From: Corynebacterium singulare
GTDB lineage: Bacteria; Actinomycetota; Actinomycetes; Mycobacteriales; Mycobacteriaceae
Direction: 5' to 3'
Assembly: GCF_000833575.1 (NCBI RefSeq)
Contig: NZ_CP010827.1
Location: forward strand, 806,001 to 870,000
DNA length: 64,000 nt
Position numbers and translations under genes: made by a program. The notes under the pieces were generated by a model. That model saw only the letters and a program-made list of their open reading frames with translations. It was not told the DNA's origin and ran no database searches. Below, in pieces: positions 8,187 through 17,032 of the stretch (positions within the stretch are counted from its first letter, which is position 1; each line of letters starts with the position of its first letter).

Positions 8187-9745
8187 ATGACTGAAACTAG
8201 CACGGCGGCCCCCGCCCCCTCCTGAGTCCAGACGGCGCTGATGCCCCTACCGGGATCATCGCATCCTTCCGTTACGCATTTTCTTCCCCCGCCCGTATCC
8301 GTATAGAGATTCTGGCCGGACTGGCGGTATCCCTGGCGCTGATCCCTGAGGCCATTGCCTTTTCCATCCTTGCCGGTGTTGACCCAGCCATGGGTCTGTT
8401 TTCCTCGGTAGTCATGGCCATTGCGATCGCCTTTACCGGTGGCCGCCCGGCAATGATCACCGGCGCCACCGGGGCTATTGCCCTAGTCATTGCTCCTGTG
8501 GCGCGTGGTTACGGGATGGATTATTTCATCGCCACCGTCCTGTTGGGCGGTGTCCTACAAATCGTGCTCGGCGCCCTCGGTGTGGCGAAACTTCAGCGTT
8601 TTATCCCCCGATCGGTGATGCTGGGTTTCGTCAATGCACTGGGCATTATGATTTTCACCGCCCAACTCGAACACCTCATTGATGTGCCTTGGATAGTCTA
8701 CCCACTCGTCGGCTTGGGTGTGGTGATCATGATTTTCTTCCCCAAGCTCACCAGTGTGATCCCCGCCCCGCTGGTCACGATTATCGTGCTCACCGGTTTG
8801 GTCATTGCCGCCGGTTTGACTGTCCCGACGGTCTCGGACATGGGCAAGATGCCGGAGACCTTACCGTCCCTGTTTATTCCGAACGTGCCGTGGACGTTGG
8901 AGACCCTGCAGATCATCGCGCCTTATGCCCTGGCCATGGCCGTGGTCGGTCTCATGGAATCGTTGATGACCGCCAAGCTCGTCGATGACATCACCGACAC
9001 TCATTCCGATAAAACTCGTGAATCCTGGGGACAGGGGGTGGCTAATATTGCCTCCGGTTTCTTCGGCGGCATGGGTGGCTGCGCGATGATCGGTCAAACC
9101 ATGATCAACGTCCGCGAATCCGGGGCACGTACCCGCCTATCCACCCTGTTAGCCGGTGTGTTCCTGCTGGTCCTGGTCCTGGCACTGGGCGACATCGTTG
9201 GCATGATCCCGATGGCTGCGCTGGTGGCAATCATGATCATGGTCTCGGTCGGCACCATCGACTGGCACTCGGTGCATCCACGCACCCTTAAACTCATGCC
9301 GGTCTCTGAGACCATTGTTATGGCCGTGACGATTATTGCCACCCTAGCCACCAGCAACCTGGCCATTGGTGTGGTGTTGGGTGTGGTCACCGCGATGATC
9401 ATGTTCGCCCGTCGGATGGCACATATCGCTTCCATTGAAAAGGTCTCCGAGATCGACGGCGACGGCGATGGCGAGATTGATACTCGTACCTACCGGGTGC
9501 ATGGCCAGTTGTTTTGGGCATCAAGCAATGACCTGGTTTATCGCTTTGATTACACCGATTCTGCCCGTCATATCACTATTGATCTCACTGAGGCGGAGAT
9601 CTGGGATGCCTCCACGGTCGCGACCTTTGACGCGATTACGCAGAAGTTCCAGGACAGAGGCAAAACCGTGTCCATTATCGGGCTCGACGGTCCCAGTCAG
9701 GACCGGCTGAACCGCCTGTCTGGCCGGCTTGGCACCGGCCACTAA
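8187..9745 (+). pseudogene. SulP family anion transporter, frameshifted near the start
   Basis: The body from the ATG at 8390 onward (451 aa) is a SulP permease: IPEAIAFSILAGVDPAMGLFSS and FTGGRPAMITGATGAIALV at the N-terminal side, about ten membrane segments, then a cytoplasmic STAS domain (DLTEAEIWDASTVATFDAI). The natural start looks like ATG 8187 (MTETSTAAPAPS), but that frame stops at 8223. The correct frame resumes at about 8228 (PDGADAPTGIIASFRYAFSS, then the first membrane segment). The slip lies in a C-rich tract at about 8205-8222. No start codon exists in the body frame between the tract and 8390, and starting at 8390 would lose the first membrane segment. A true lesion, phase variation or a sequencing error are all possible. 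Confidence 0.75.
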
Positions 9746-9771
9746 CATCCCCCGACTCGAGCACATCGACT

Positions 9772-9806
9772 TGGCGCCCCAACTTATAACCGGGGCGCCA
9801 GTTTAT
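9772..9806 (+). terminator. terminator after SulP
   Basis: TGGCGCCCC (9772-9780) pairs with GGGGCGCCA (9792-9800), followed by GTTTATT. Confidence 0.8.
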
Positions 9807-9807
9807 T

Positions 9808-9830
9808 GGTGCTGTTGCAAAGTTGGGGCA
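9808..9830 (+). repeat. solitary IS6-family terminal inverted repeat
   Basis: GGTGCTGTTGCAAAGTTGGG at this place is identical to the ends of the IS6 element at 23957-24802; similarity continues a few bases in the style of that element's right end. No transposase remains. It marks the boundary between the SulP cargo and the mobilization genes. Confidence 0.75.
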
Positions 9831-9848
9831 TAGGAAGAGCATAAAAGA

Positions 9849-9872
9849 AGCGTAGCGGTTAACCGCTACGCT
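9849..9872. terminator. perfect 24-bp palindrome, likely terminator of the mob operon
   Basis: AGCGTAGCGGTT followed immediately by its reverse complement. It lies just downstream of the last minus-strand mob gene. Its core TAGCGGTTAACCGCT recurs with one change at 17043-17057. Confidence 0.6.
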
Positions 9873-9914
9873 GTGTTGTGGGGATTTTTACTTTTTACGG
9901 TGCACGTGTTCTAG

Positions 9915-10949
9915 TTAGTGGTTCGTTTCTTTCCTCGGGTGATTGCGACGGTATTCCTCGACTAAGTGAGCAATACCCGGCGCAGCCTGGGACAACATCC
10001 AGGTCATAAGCGCTATAAGAACCCCTATGACGATAAGTGTTAACGCCAACCAGCCCAGTGTTGGGCCGATGCCGTTGGCCTCCTGGACGTGACCCCACAA
10101 GGCAGACACGCCGTCGGGTATGCCGAGCATACTTAGCAGCCCGTTCCCCAAGGCTCCGACAGCAACGAGTGCGATAGCAACGAAGAGAACACTGGCTGCA
10201 ATCCACGAGGCAGACATGCAGGCCTTAATAAAGTTCGTGTTCGACTTTTCCATGTCGTCGTTGTACTTTTTGCGCTCTGCACGTATCTTCTCCAGCAGCT
10301 TTTCGTTGGACTCCTTCTCCTGGAGCAGGGCGCTGCGAGCCTTCTTAGATGCTTCTGCTGCCTTGTGCAGGCTTTCGGACTCTTTCGACATTGCCTCAGA
10401 TACAGCTACTTCTACCAGCGGTTCCAGGCTAGAAGTCAGGCTCGAAGTCATCTGAGCGTTCAGGCTCTGGGCTACTGCTTGGCTGGAATCCTTGTCGAGA
10501 TGGATGGGGCTTTCGGCTGCTTTGAGTACCAGCTGTTGCATCCTTGTCAGACGCGACATCTGCTCGCTTATCTCGATTAGGTACCCTTTTACCCCCTCCA
10601 GGCCGTTGGGCAGATCCTCGATGTTCCTTATCAGCCCGGTGATCATCTGCTGCACTTCCATCATCGTTACTTGGAAGTGACTGCTGCTCACGTAGTTCTT
10701 GTTTGCGGCGAGATTGCTTTTTACGTTCCTTAATTCGCTTTCCGCTTGCGTCAACCTCGTCGAGAAGTCGCTGGGCAGAGAACTGAGAATGTCCCCTGTA
10801 TTCTCCGGCAGACTCTTCAGTTTCTCCTGCAGCGTCTTGATAGCCTTCTCCGCCTTGTCCAGGCGTGGGCTGAGAACCTTCAAGACGCTGTCCATCTTGC
10901 CTTTCGCCGCTGCTTGGGCTAGCTTCGTCATCTCGGTCACTGACACCAT
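9915..10949 (-). CDS. mobilization accessory membrane protein (MobB-like)
   Basis: 344 aa from ATG 10949; AGGAGG at 10959-10964, 9 nt upstream, fixes this start (the frame is open further upstream). Long Ala/Glu/Lys/Leu-rich coiled coils occupy about residues 10-250, followed by two transmembrane segments near the C-terminus (about 255-285 and 305-335). The layout, coiled coil plus C-terminal membrane pair immediately after a relaxase, matches MobB-type proteins of mobilizable plasmids, which help dock the relaxosome to a conjugation pore. It overlaps the relaxase 3' end by 521 bp in another frame, as in ColE1-type mobA/mobB. Function is inferred from position and architecture. Confidence 0.7.
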   Translation of the reverse strand: MVSVTEMTKLAQAAAKGKMDSVLKVLSPRLDKAEKAIKTLQEKLKSLPENTGDILSSLPSDFSTRLTQAESELRNVKSNLAANKNYVSSSHFQVTMMEVQQMITGLIRNIEDLPNGLEGVKGYLIEISEQMSRLTRMQQLVLKAAESPIHLDKDSSQAVAQSLNAQMTSSLTSSLEPLVEVAVSEAMSKESESLHKAAEASKKARSALLQEKESNEKLLEKIRAERKKYNDDMEKSNTNFIKACMSASWIAASVLFVAIALVAVGALGNGLLSMLGIPDGVSALWGHVQEANGIGPTLGWLALTLIVIGVLIALMTWMLSQAAPGIAHLVEEYRRNHPRKETNH

Positions 10950-12039
10950 GATTGAATACCTCCTGGTTGTTATAGTTTTCTTCCTCCTCGTCATCGAGAA
11001 GGCTGGAGCCGTATTTCGCCTCCAGGTCGTCATCGGTTGAATTGGCTTGAAGTGCTGCAAGCTGCCGCGCAAGAAGGGCTGATTGGGCCTCGTTAACGCG
11101 TTCGGTCACACCCTCTAGCGAGTAGCTGCGGCCCAATTTTGAGCCAGCTTTAGCTGCTTTACGCTTTCGAGTACGTCCGGCCTTCGTGGTGTTCGTGAAG
11201 TAGGCATCCTCGCCGTCGTCGTCGACCAGGGCCACGGTTAGCGACTCACCCTCGGTTTTTGAGTTGGGCTGCACTTTTAGAGACAGGTTGTATTTGCCAG
11301 CAATCTCTACTGCCTTCGCCAGTGGGTCGTCAGCATCTGCCACCTGTTTATCCGCGCACAGCTCATCCATGCGCTTGCGGGCAAAATCAGCCCACGTGGC
11401 TGCGGTCAGCTCATCCACGCCCAGGCCCGTCGAGTCTGTGGACTTGCCCTCCTTGCGTGCCCTGCGCTCAGCAGGAAGCAGCGATATTTCCGGCTCTCGC
11501 TCCAGGACACGCATCCCCAAATCGCGCATCAGCTCGTCGTTGATATTGCGCAGCTTGTACCAGTTGCGCATATCCCGAGGTGCAGCCTTCTTTGTCTGCG
11601 TATCGTGGTTGGCAAAGACGATATGGTTGTGGACACAGCTGCTTTTACTGTCGGTGTGCGTAGCCACGGTAAACGGAACTCCCGTGCCCTGCGTCAGCCG
11701 CATCGCCAGCTCTGAGCCAGCCGCATTAGCCCGAGCTACATCGGCCGGGTTATCCTTATCCAGCTCGTCTTTAGCCCACGATTGGATATAAATAATTGCT
11801 TCGTCAGTGCGCTGAGCCGGAGCATATCGCTCCATTTCTTCCACACTGGCTTCCATGAAGTCCACACCCGACCAACGGCCAGCCGTAGCCTCCGGAGAAA
11901 ACGATTCAGCGTTAGGTTGAACCGTGCATAAAGCATCGGCTCGCACCTCACCCTTGCGGGCATTGTCTGCCGTTCCATAGACGGCGTAGACCGTTGCCGC
12001 GCGGATATTCTGGCTGTAGTTAATCTTGATTGTGGACAA
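10429..12039 (-). CDS. relaxase / mobilization nuclease (MobA-like)
   Basis: 536 aa. The N-terminal nuclease domain shows the metal-binding histidine motif HTDSKSSCVHNHIVF (about residues 127-141) and an upstream TVYAVYGTADN segment; this fits the PF03432 relaxase family (MOBP class). The enzyme would nick oriT and stay attached to the transferred strand through a tyrosine near the N-terminus. The C-terminal half is charged and low complexity. It overlaps MobC by 20 bp at its 5' end and the MobB-like gene by 521 bp at its 3' end. No mating-pair genes are present, so transfer would rely on a helper. Confidence 0.88.
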   Translation of the reverse strand: MSTIKINYSQNIRAATVYAVYGTADNARKGEVRADALCTVQPNAESFSPEATAGRWSGVDFMEASVEEMERYAPAQRTDEAIIYIQSWAKDELDKDNPADVARANAAGSELAMRLTQGTGVPFTVATHTDSKSSCVHNHIVFANHDTQTKKAAPRDMRNWYKLRNINDELMRDLGMRVLEREPEISLLPAERRARKEGKSTDSTGLGVDELTAATWADFARKRMDELCADKQVADADDPLAKAVEIAGKYNLSLKVQPNSKTEGESLTVALVDDDGEDAYFTNTTKAGRTRKRKAAKAGSKLGRSYSLEGVTERVNEAQSALLARQLAALQANSTDDDLEAKYGSSLLDDEEEENYNNQEVFNHGVSDRDDEASPSSGERQDGQRLEGSQPTPGQGGEGYQDAAGETEESAGEYRGHSQFSAQRLLDEVDASGKRIKERKKQSRRKQELREQQSLPSNDDGSAADDHRADKEHRGSAQRPGGGKRVPNRDKRADVASDKDATAGTQSSRKPHPSRQGFQPSSSPEPERSDDFEPDF

Positions 12040-12388
12040 AGTCCTTCACCTCTTTGCGAAGAGAAGAAACCTCGGAGCCAATGCTTTCTACAGCCTCAGA
12101 CACGGGGGCCACGCCGTCGATATTCGCGCGGCGAGCCAACAGGTTTAGATTGACGCCAATCCGCCGCAGTTGGTCGTTCATCTCGTCCAGGCGGCGCAGC
12201 GTGTCCGGGGCCAAACGCTTTTGCGTCAGCACGCTCTCCTCCTCCGCGAGGACATAGAGAGCTTCCCGGAACACGACGGCCTTTTGCACCCCTACGACCC
12301 GTGCGACCTCCTCGACAAATCGGTCTAAATCCTTATCGAGGCGCACGGTGGTGCGCGAATATGTCGAGAACTTGTCTCGCATATCCAC
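12020..12388 (-). CDS. mobC: MobC-like relaxosome protein
   Basis: 122 aa. An N-terminal ribbon-helix-helix-like segment (YSRTTVRLDKDLDRFVEEVARVVGV) is followed by the typical MobC signature LRRIGVNLNLLARRAN (about residues 72-87). Such proteins bind oriT and melt it for the relaxase. It is the first gene of the mobC-relaxase-mobB set, facing away from the candidate oriT just upstream. Confidence 0.85.
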   Translation of the reverse strand: MDMRDKFSTYSRTTVRLDKDLDRFVEEVARVVGVQKAVVFREALYVLAEEESVLTQKRLAPDTLRRLDEMNDQLRRIGVNLNLLARRANIDGVAPVSEAVESIGSEVSSLRKEVKDFVHNQD

Positions 12389-12628
12389 CTCCTACTTATC
12401 GTGCTTACTGTGGCAGGGTGGCCCCGACTGCTGATGCAGCCGGGGCCACAGTCTGTTTGTAAGGGTCACGCTTCTCCGGTGTCGGCCCCCTGAATCTGCT
12501 GCGCATCTTCAGGCGTACTCGCCACCGTCAAAGACGGCCCTCACAAACAGGCGGCCAGCAAGCCACTCGGGCACCTCCGGTGCCTCGTGGCGCTGGCGAG
12601 GGAGATTCTCTCCCTCGACCCTCTGGCC
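12389..12628. other. candidate origin of transfer (oriT) and regulatory region
   Basis: A 240-bp gap with several dyads: a strong hairpin GTGGCCCCG (12418-12426) / CGGGGCCAC (12441-12449) with an inner CTGC/GCAG stem; an inverted repeat CTGTTTGTAAGGG (12453-12465) / CCCTCACAAACAG (12538-12550); and a small hairpin CCGTC-AAA-GACGG (12525-12537). Position directly upstream of mobC is where oriT lies in mobilizable elements. No nic consensus was recognised, so the assignment is positional. Confidence 0.5.
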
Positions 12629-13006
12629 CTACGCTTGCGGGCCAAAATGGCCCGCGTGCTTCGGGCCTGCGGCGGGATTCATTTGACTCTGTGGAGTCCT
12701 CTGAATCGACTGCGGAGCCTTTATCGGCTCCTGCGTTCCGCCGCGAGGTGCGCCCTCGTGTCCCTCGGACGCTTCACGGGAGGGGGCCTCCCGTATACCG
12801 ATTTCTGCGAACAGTTCCCTTACGGAACCGCCGCGAAATTTGGACCACTTGCTTGAAGGCTCATAAGCGCAGGCGTAGAGAACTTCGCCTAATTGACGCT
12901 TAAACTCCTCAACCTTCTGGGCTTCTTCGGCTTCTTTTTGCTCCCGCTCCTGGCGGAGAGCTTCAATCTTTTTTACCGACGAAGCGGTCTGAGACTTCGT
13001 AATCAT
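12629..13006 (-). CDS. small coiled-coil protein, unknown function
   Basis: 125 aa from ATG 13006, chosen because it overlaps the upstream stop as ATGA (translational coupling). Residues about 1-45 are a charged helix rich in Glu/Lys/Gln, followed by LGEVLYACAYEPSSKWSKFRGGSVRELFAEIGI and a disordered Pro/Gln-rich tail. No family recognised. Its place between the mob genes and the small protein upstream suggests a role in mobilization or replication. Confidence 0.65.
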   Translation of the reverse strand: MITKSQTASSVKKIEALRQEREQKEAEEAQKVEEFKRQLGEVLYACAYEPSSKWSKFRGGSVRELFAEIGIREAPSREASEGHEGAPRGGTQEPIKAPQSIQRTPQSQMNPAAGPKHAGHFGPQA

Positions 13007-13476
13007 AGTCCTGGTTCCCATCCTTTACTGGTGTCTTTTTCTTCTGGTTCATTCTGGAAAAGTGGGGTGAATCGCGGGTTTTTGACCCGAGGGACACGAG
13101 GCTTCTTTTCCCGCGGCGGCTGCGGTGGGTAGCCACCTTGATTCTGCTTTTTCCGCCGCGACTGAGCGCGCTCATCGAGGGTTTGCTCTAGCTGATCAAG
13201 CTCAGCGTCAACCTTTTCTCCCTCCGCTTTAAGCTGCTCCAAAGACACTTCTTCTTTTGGGGCGTGCTGGGCAAAATCGTCCAGAATCTCCTGGACTCGG
13301 TTGGAACGACGGATAATATCGGCGCGGTCTAGACCAACCAAACCGGCGATAAGCCCCTTCGCAGACTCCTCCGCTGCGTACCTGCTCTCCTCCATTTCCG
13401 CGCCTGTTTTAGCTCCACTGCGCGGCGCTCGTGGGGCGCTCGGCATCCGTGGTGCTCGGGGCGATTGTGGCTCCAT
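13003..13476 (-). CDS. conserved element protein, unknown function
   Basis: 157 aa from ATG 13476; a purine-rich GAAGGA site precedes it. The N-terminus is a Pro/Ala/Arg-rich stretch, then a helical core (AEESAKGLIAGLVGLDRADIIRRSNRVQEILDDFAQ) and a coiled coil (EVSLEQLKAEGEKVDAELDQLEQTLDERAQ), ending in a basic Pro-rich tail. No known domain recognised. Coupled to the next gene by a 4-bp ATGA overlap. Confidence 0.65.
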   Translation of the reverse strand: MEPQSPRAPRMPSAPRAPRSGAKTGAEMEESRYAAEESAKGLIAGLVGLDRADIIRRSNRVQEILDDFAQHAPKEEVSLEQLKAEGEKVDAELDQLEQTLDERAQSRRKKQNQGGYPPQPPREKKPRVPRVKNPRFTPLFQNEPEEKDTSKGWEPGL

Positions 13477-13512
13477 ATGTTCCTTCTTATCTTGGGTTGC
13501 GGTGTATTGGTG

Positions 13513-13543
13513 CCATCGGGAACTCGGTCTAAGCACCCGATGG
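13513..13543. terminator. hairpin between PolB and the small-gene pair
   Basis: CCATCGGG (13513-13520) pairs with CCCGATGG (13536-13543), loop of 15 nt. The remainder of the gap 13544-13658 shows nothing else clear. Confidence 0.45.
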
Positions 13544-13658
13544 TTCAAGACTTAGCTGGGGTGCTGTTGCTTGCATGGCTAGCGTCTCTGTGACGATAAA
13601 AGTGCCTATAGGAGGGCCGCGAGAAAGCTTCATACCAAACCGACCAGGGGGAGGGGTG

Positions 13659-16600
13659 CTAGACATAGCCATCACCGCGATTCAGCTCATCGGCAAAGGC
13701 ACGAACAGCATCCATATCGGCATCGCGTAGCACCGTCGAACGCCGATCCTTCTTGCTCATGTGATCCCACTGCGCTCGGGTAAACTCACCCATCCCCAGA
13801 GAGGACAACCAATCCACCTTCTGAGCCACGGAAACACGAACAGCCAAACGGTCAACGACGACGAGACCTGCCTTATGCGCGGCAACGAGTTCAGTGAGTA
13901 GGGCACCGTCAGCAGTACGGATACGACGACCCCGAGCAGACTCAAATCGCCTAAACCATGTATCCCAATCGTGACCCGTGCGCAGACATCCGGTAGGCCG
14001 GTCATCACCGGTTGTCCCATACCGAACCAACTGCATGTGACCAGCAATCCCACGAGCACGCTTGTAGTCATCAATCGAATCCCAGGCACGAGTTTCAAAC
14101 CCAGCCATCTCGTTACCGTCAATGATGTCCACCCGAAGCGAGTCCCGTAACGGTTCCCGCTTGAGGTCGAAGTCCAAGGCGGACACCGCAGGCGTGAGGT
14201 CCACGGGGTGGAAGTCCACCCGATTCACAGACCTCGACAATTCACGGAAGGGAGGGAAAGACGTGTACGGGTTCGGTATTTTGCCCTCGCGCGTCAGAGC
14301 CACGTCACGGAACCAACGACGCTCATCGATAGTCCCTCGTTCAATCCCTTCTGGCACCTTCAACCCGGCCTTAGCTAAAACTCCGTGGTCATGTAGGGAG
14401 ACATTGCCGCGCGTAGAAAGATTCACGAGGTCATCTTGGTGGTGCTTGATTTCCCAGACAGTCGGATCACCGACAAGAGCCTGGCGCGCGTCCCGAAACA
14501 CGTCGGCGATGCCAAAGCAATCGAAGTGCTCGATCTCCTCAACCGAGGTGATGAAGCCGTCGGTCGTGACCGACAAGATCGGAATCGTGTTGGCCATCGC
14601 CAGAAGAAGCGCGCGGACAAGCGATGTCGTCATAGACGCGTGATAGGGAGAAGTCACAGATGACCCACCGATGGACTCCATCTGCTCGGCCCATGCGTCC
14701 CAGCCGTTGCGCTCCGAGACGTCCTGAGCCAACTTTCCGTACACGGAATTCGTGGCAACCTTCACCATCAACTCCTCAGGAGACCCTTTGCCGAACGCCT
14801 TCTTCGCAGTCGCACGATCAGCAACCATCTGCTTAAGGGCGAAGCGCAGTGACATCGACGGAGAACCGTCAGCATTATTGAGCAACCTCATGCGATAACC
14901 GATTTGCACTCGCACCGCCGCCCCCAACATCAATGCGAGATACAGCTCAGGCCCAGCACACCAAGCACCGTGAAAGCCCGCGTACTCACCAACATCGTCA
15001 CCCTGCGCGGCACCTGCACCGTGCGATGTACGTGGATACAACACGCAATCACCCTCAACCGTTGGCAGACAAGGGACTTTCACATCGGGTGGAAAGTCCC
15101 AACTGACATAGGCGACGACAGGTGTAATAGGCCCAAGGGGGAAATCATCGAGCGTGAGTTCCCGGTCTTTCAAGACCTCCTCGATGCAGCCGGTCTCGTA
15201 ATCAACATCGATCACCGATGCCATTGCGGACGGGTACGCAGACTGGATGTCATGGTCGAACGTTGGATATGGGTGATAACCCGGTGACAAGCAGCTGTTC
15301 CAACCGCCGTGGAACGACATCTTGAACGCAGTGTGAGACTGGTTGGCATCTCCATCGACAGGCACAAGCTCGCGACTGGCGTAGTACGACAGGTCGTCAT
15401 GCTCCTCGGATGCACTCGGATCAGTCTTAGCCACCAATCCACGGAACTGTATGAGGAAGTCTCTCTTAGAGGAAGCACCCATGTACTGCATGATGCCGTC
15501 ACGAACAGCGCTCGCACCGGCACCAGACAGAGTGACAGGAGGCACAACGTTAAGACCCCACAACATTGCCAGATACTCGACCACGATGACAGCGTCGTTT
15601 ACCCCATATTCGAGGAACGTCAGCAGATCGTCACCGCGCATAGCGGTCATGTCCTCGATGGCAACGCCCACATCGAGCTTCGGCACACCACATACGTCAC
15701 CGAGGACTTCAAGACTCTTCTGCCCCGGAGCCGACTGACACATCGTGTCACGCACCAGCAACGAAAACGGCAGCCAACGGTAGCTATTAGAACCCTTACC
15801 AGATTTGCGCATGAACCGGGCAGGCTGCAAAGAAACCAAACCGCCCGAAGCCGATGTCACACGGTGCAGCACGTCGTTGTACTTCCCACCACCACTACGT
15901 TGAACCGGGGGCCTGCGAAATGCGGTCAAATCGGCGTTCGCAAAATGGCACGCCAACACCAGAGGGATCGACCTCTTGAACACTGCATCGCGGGTGGCGA
16001 TATAATCAAACCGGTCATCAGCGTCATCACAACGCACATCACGAACTAGAACGCCGCGAGGATCAATCTGCGGACCCTTGCCACGCGCCAACACATGTAG
16101 ACCCGCAGCAAGGGTAACCACATACAGCGCATCCTCCAAATAGATGCGATCACCTGCCAGCGGCAACACGACAACCTCCACAAGAACGTCATCGTTGAGT
16201 GGATCGGTGCACGCGAACTGGTAACTATCGATGGTGCGCTTAGTGACGTCGCCTTCGGCGTAGGTGAACTCGGTATCAAAGCCGACCACATGCGCCATGC
16301 GACCAGTACCCATAGACCGCACCGTCGGAAGCGCTCCAAACTCCACAGGACCGTCACCGGCACGAGACGGGTCAGCGACACACTCTGAGTCCCCATCATT
16401 AACCCCTGCAACCGCATCGGCATCCACCGCTGCTGCGGAGCCACGACGACCGGGCGCTCCGGCCCGGCCATTCTGTCTCTCCCCTAGGGGATTTTGGCCT
16501 GAAACGACTTTAGGGTCTTGACCAGCAGGAACGTCCGTAGAACTGCCTGAAATCGTGGCCAAGGTCTCCGAGACCTTAGCCACAGATCGAGGTTCACGAC

Positions 16601-16784
16601 GTACCAAAACGGTGAAGTACGACGGGTCAGAACGCCCAGGAACGTCGACGGCAGTGTCGACGAGGCGTGATTGCCACTCGGTGCCATTCACGTCAAGCTC
16701 GATGAGTTCATGCTCATGACGCACCGTGTCGGGCGCGTCCTTGGGGGAGATCTCTATGCTCCACGACTCGTTCGCTGTCGTCAT
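13659..16784 (-). CDS. family B DNA polymerase, probable primer-independent piPolB
   Basis: 1041 aa. After a poorly conserved N-terminus (1-160) the proofreading motifs appear: Exo I GFDTEF (D170, E172), Exo II CHFANADLTAF (D285), Exo III YGVND (Y393, D397). Polymerase motifs follow: motif A DIQSAYPS (D512), motif B KVATNSVYG (K675-G683), motif C VTTDGF (T740, T741, D742, G743). The first carboxylate of the usual DTD in motif C is replaced by Thr. The enzyme would copy the element and, if a true piPolB, start synthesis without primer or terminal protein. It is the second gene of an operon with the excisionase-like HTH gene (4-bp ATGA overlap). No terminal-protein gene is visible nearby, which argues against a protein-primed linear plasmid polymerase. 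PolB is certain; the piPolB subclass is inference. Confidence 0.9.
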   Translation of the reverse strand: MTTANESWSIEISPKDAPDTVRHEHELIELDVNGTEWQSRLVDTAVDVPGRSDPSYFTVLVRREPRSVAKVSETLATISGSSTDVPAGQDPKVVSGQNPLGERQNGRAGAPGRRGSAAAVDADAVAGVNDGDSECVADPSRAGDGPVEFGALPTVRSMGTGRMAHVVGFDTEFTYAEGDVTKRTIDSYQFACTDPLNDDVLVEVVVLPLAGDRIYLEDALYVVTLAAGLHVLARGKGPQIDPRGVLVRDVRCDDADDRFDYIATRDAVFKRSIPLVLACHFANADLTAFRRPPVQRSGGGKYNDVLHRVTSASGGLVSLQPARFMRKSGKGSNSYRWLPFSLLVRDTMCQSAPGQKSLEVLGDVCGVPKLDVGVAIEDMTAMRGDDLLTFLEYGVNDAVIVVEYLAMLWGLNVVPPVTLSGAGASAVRDGIMQYMGASSKRDFLIQFRGLVAKTDPSASEEHDDLSYYASRELVPVDGDANQSHTAFKMSFHGGWNSCLSPGYHPYPTFDHDIQSAYPSAMASVIDVDYETGCIEEVLKDRELTLDDFPLGPITPVVAYVSWDFPPDVKVPCLPTVEGDCVLYPRTSHGAGAAQGDDVGEYAGFHGAWCAGPELYLALMLGAAVRVQIGYRMRLLNNADGSPSMSLRFALKQMVADRATAKKAFGKGSPEELMVKVATNSVYGKLAQDVSERNGWDAWAEQMESIGGSSVTSPYHASMTTSLVRALLLAMANTIPILSVTTDGFITSVEEIEHFDCFGIADVFRDARQALVGDPTVWEIKHHQDDLVNLSTRGNVSLHDHGVLAKAGLKVPEGIERGTIDERRWFRDVALTREGKIPNPYTSFPPFRELSRSVNRVDFHPVDLTPAVSALDFDLKREPLRDSLRVDIIDGNEMAGFETRAWDSIDDYKRARGIAGHMQLVRYGTTGDDRPTGCLRTGHDWDTWFRRFESARGRRIRTADGALLTELVAAHKAGLVVVDRLAVRVSVAQKVDWLSSLGMGEFTRAQWDHMSKKDRRSTVLRDADMDAVRAFADELNRGDGYV

Positions 16785-17008
16785 GGCCTCTCACCACCGA
16801 CAACACGCCCATCTAGCCACGCCTCAATATCGGCGATTCTGTAGACGACGAGGTTGGCACCCACGCTGGCGTATCTGGGCCCTTTGCCCTGAACACGCCA
16901 GTTGTTGAGAGTTTGAGGGGCAATCCCGATCAGGGATGCCGCTACCGAACTTTTAACCGCAATAGGCTCGGCATGATCGACCAGTTTTAAATTAGAAACA
17001 CCTTTCAA
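16781..17008 (-). CDS. excisionase-like helix-turn-helix protein
   Basis: 75 aa, TTG start preceded by GGAG at 6 nt spacing. The core (SSVAASLIGIAPQTLNNWRVQGKGPRYASVGANLVVYRIADIEAWLD) is the AlpA/Xis-type MerR-like HTH (HTH_17). Such proteins act as recombination directionality factors or repressors for tyrosine-recombinase elements. It overlaps the PolB start by 4 bp, so excision and replication functions appear to be co-expressed. Confidence 0.82.
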   Translation of the reverse strand: MKGVSNLKLVDHAEPIAVKSSVAASLIGIAPQTLNNWRVQGKGPRYASVGANLVVYRIADIEAWLDGRVVGGERP

Positions 17009-17032
17009 GGTTTGCTCCAGACATGCTGAAAG

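Noticed and set aside
13659..16784. prophage replication module with protein-primed polymerase
   Set aside because: No capsid, terminase, lysis or terminal-protein genes; relaxase and att sites point to an integrative mobilizable element instead.
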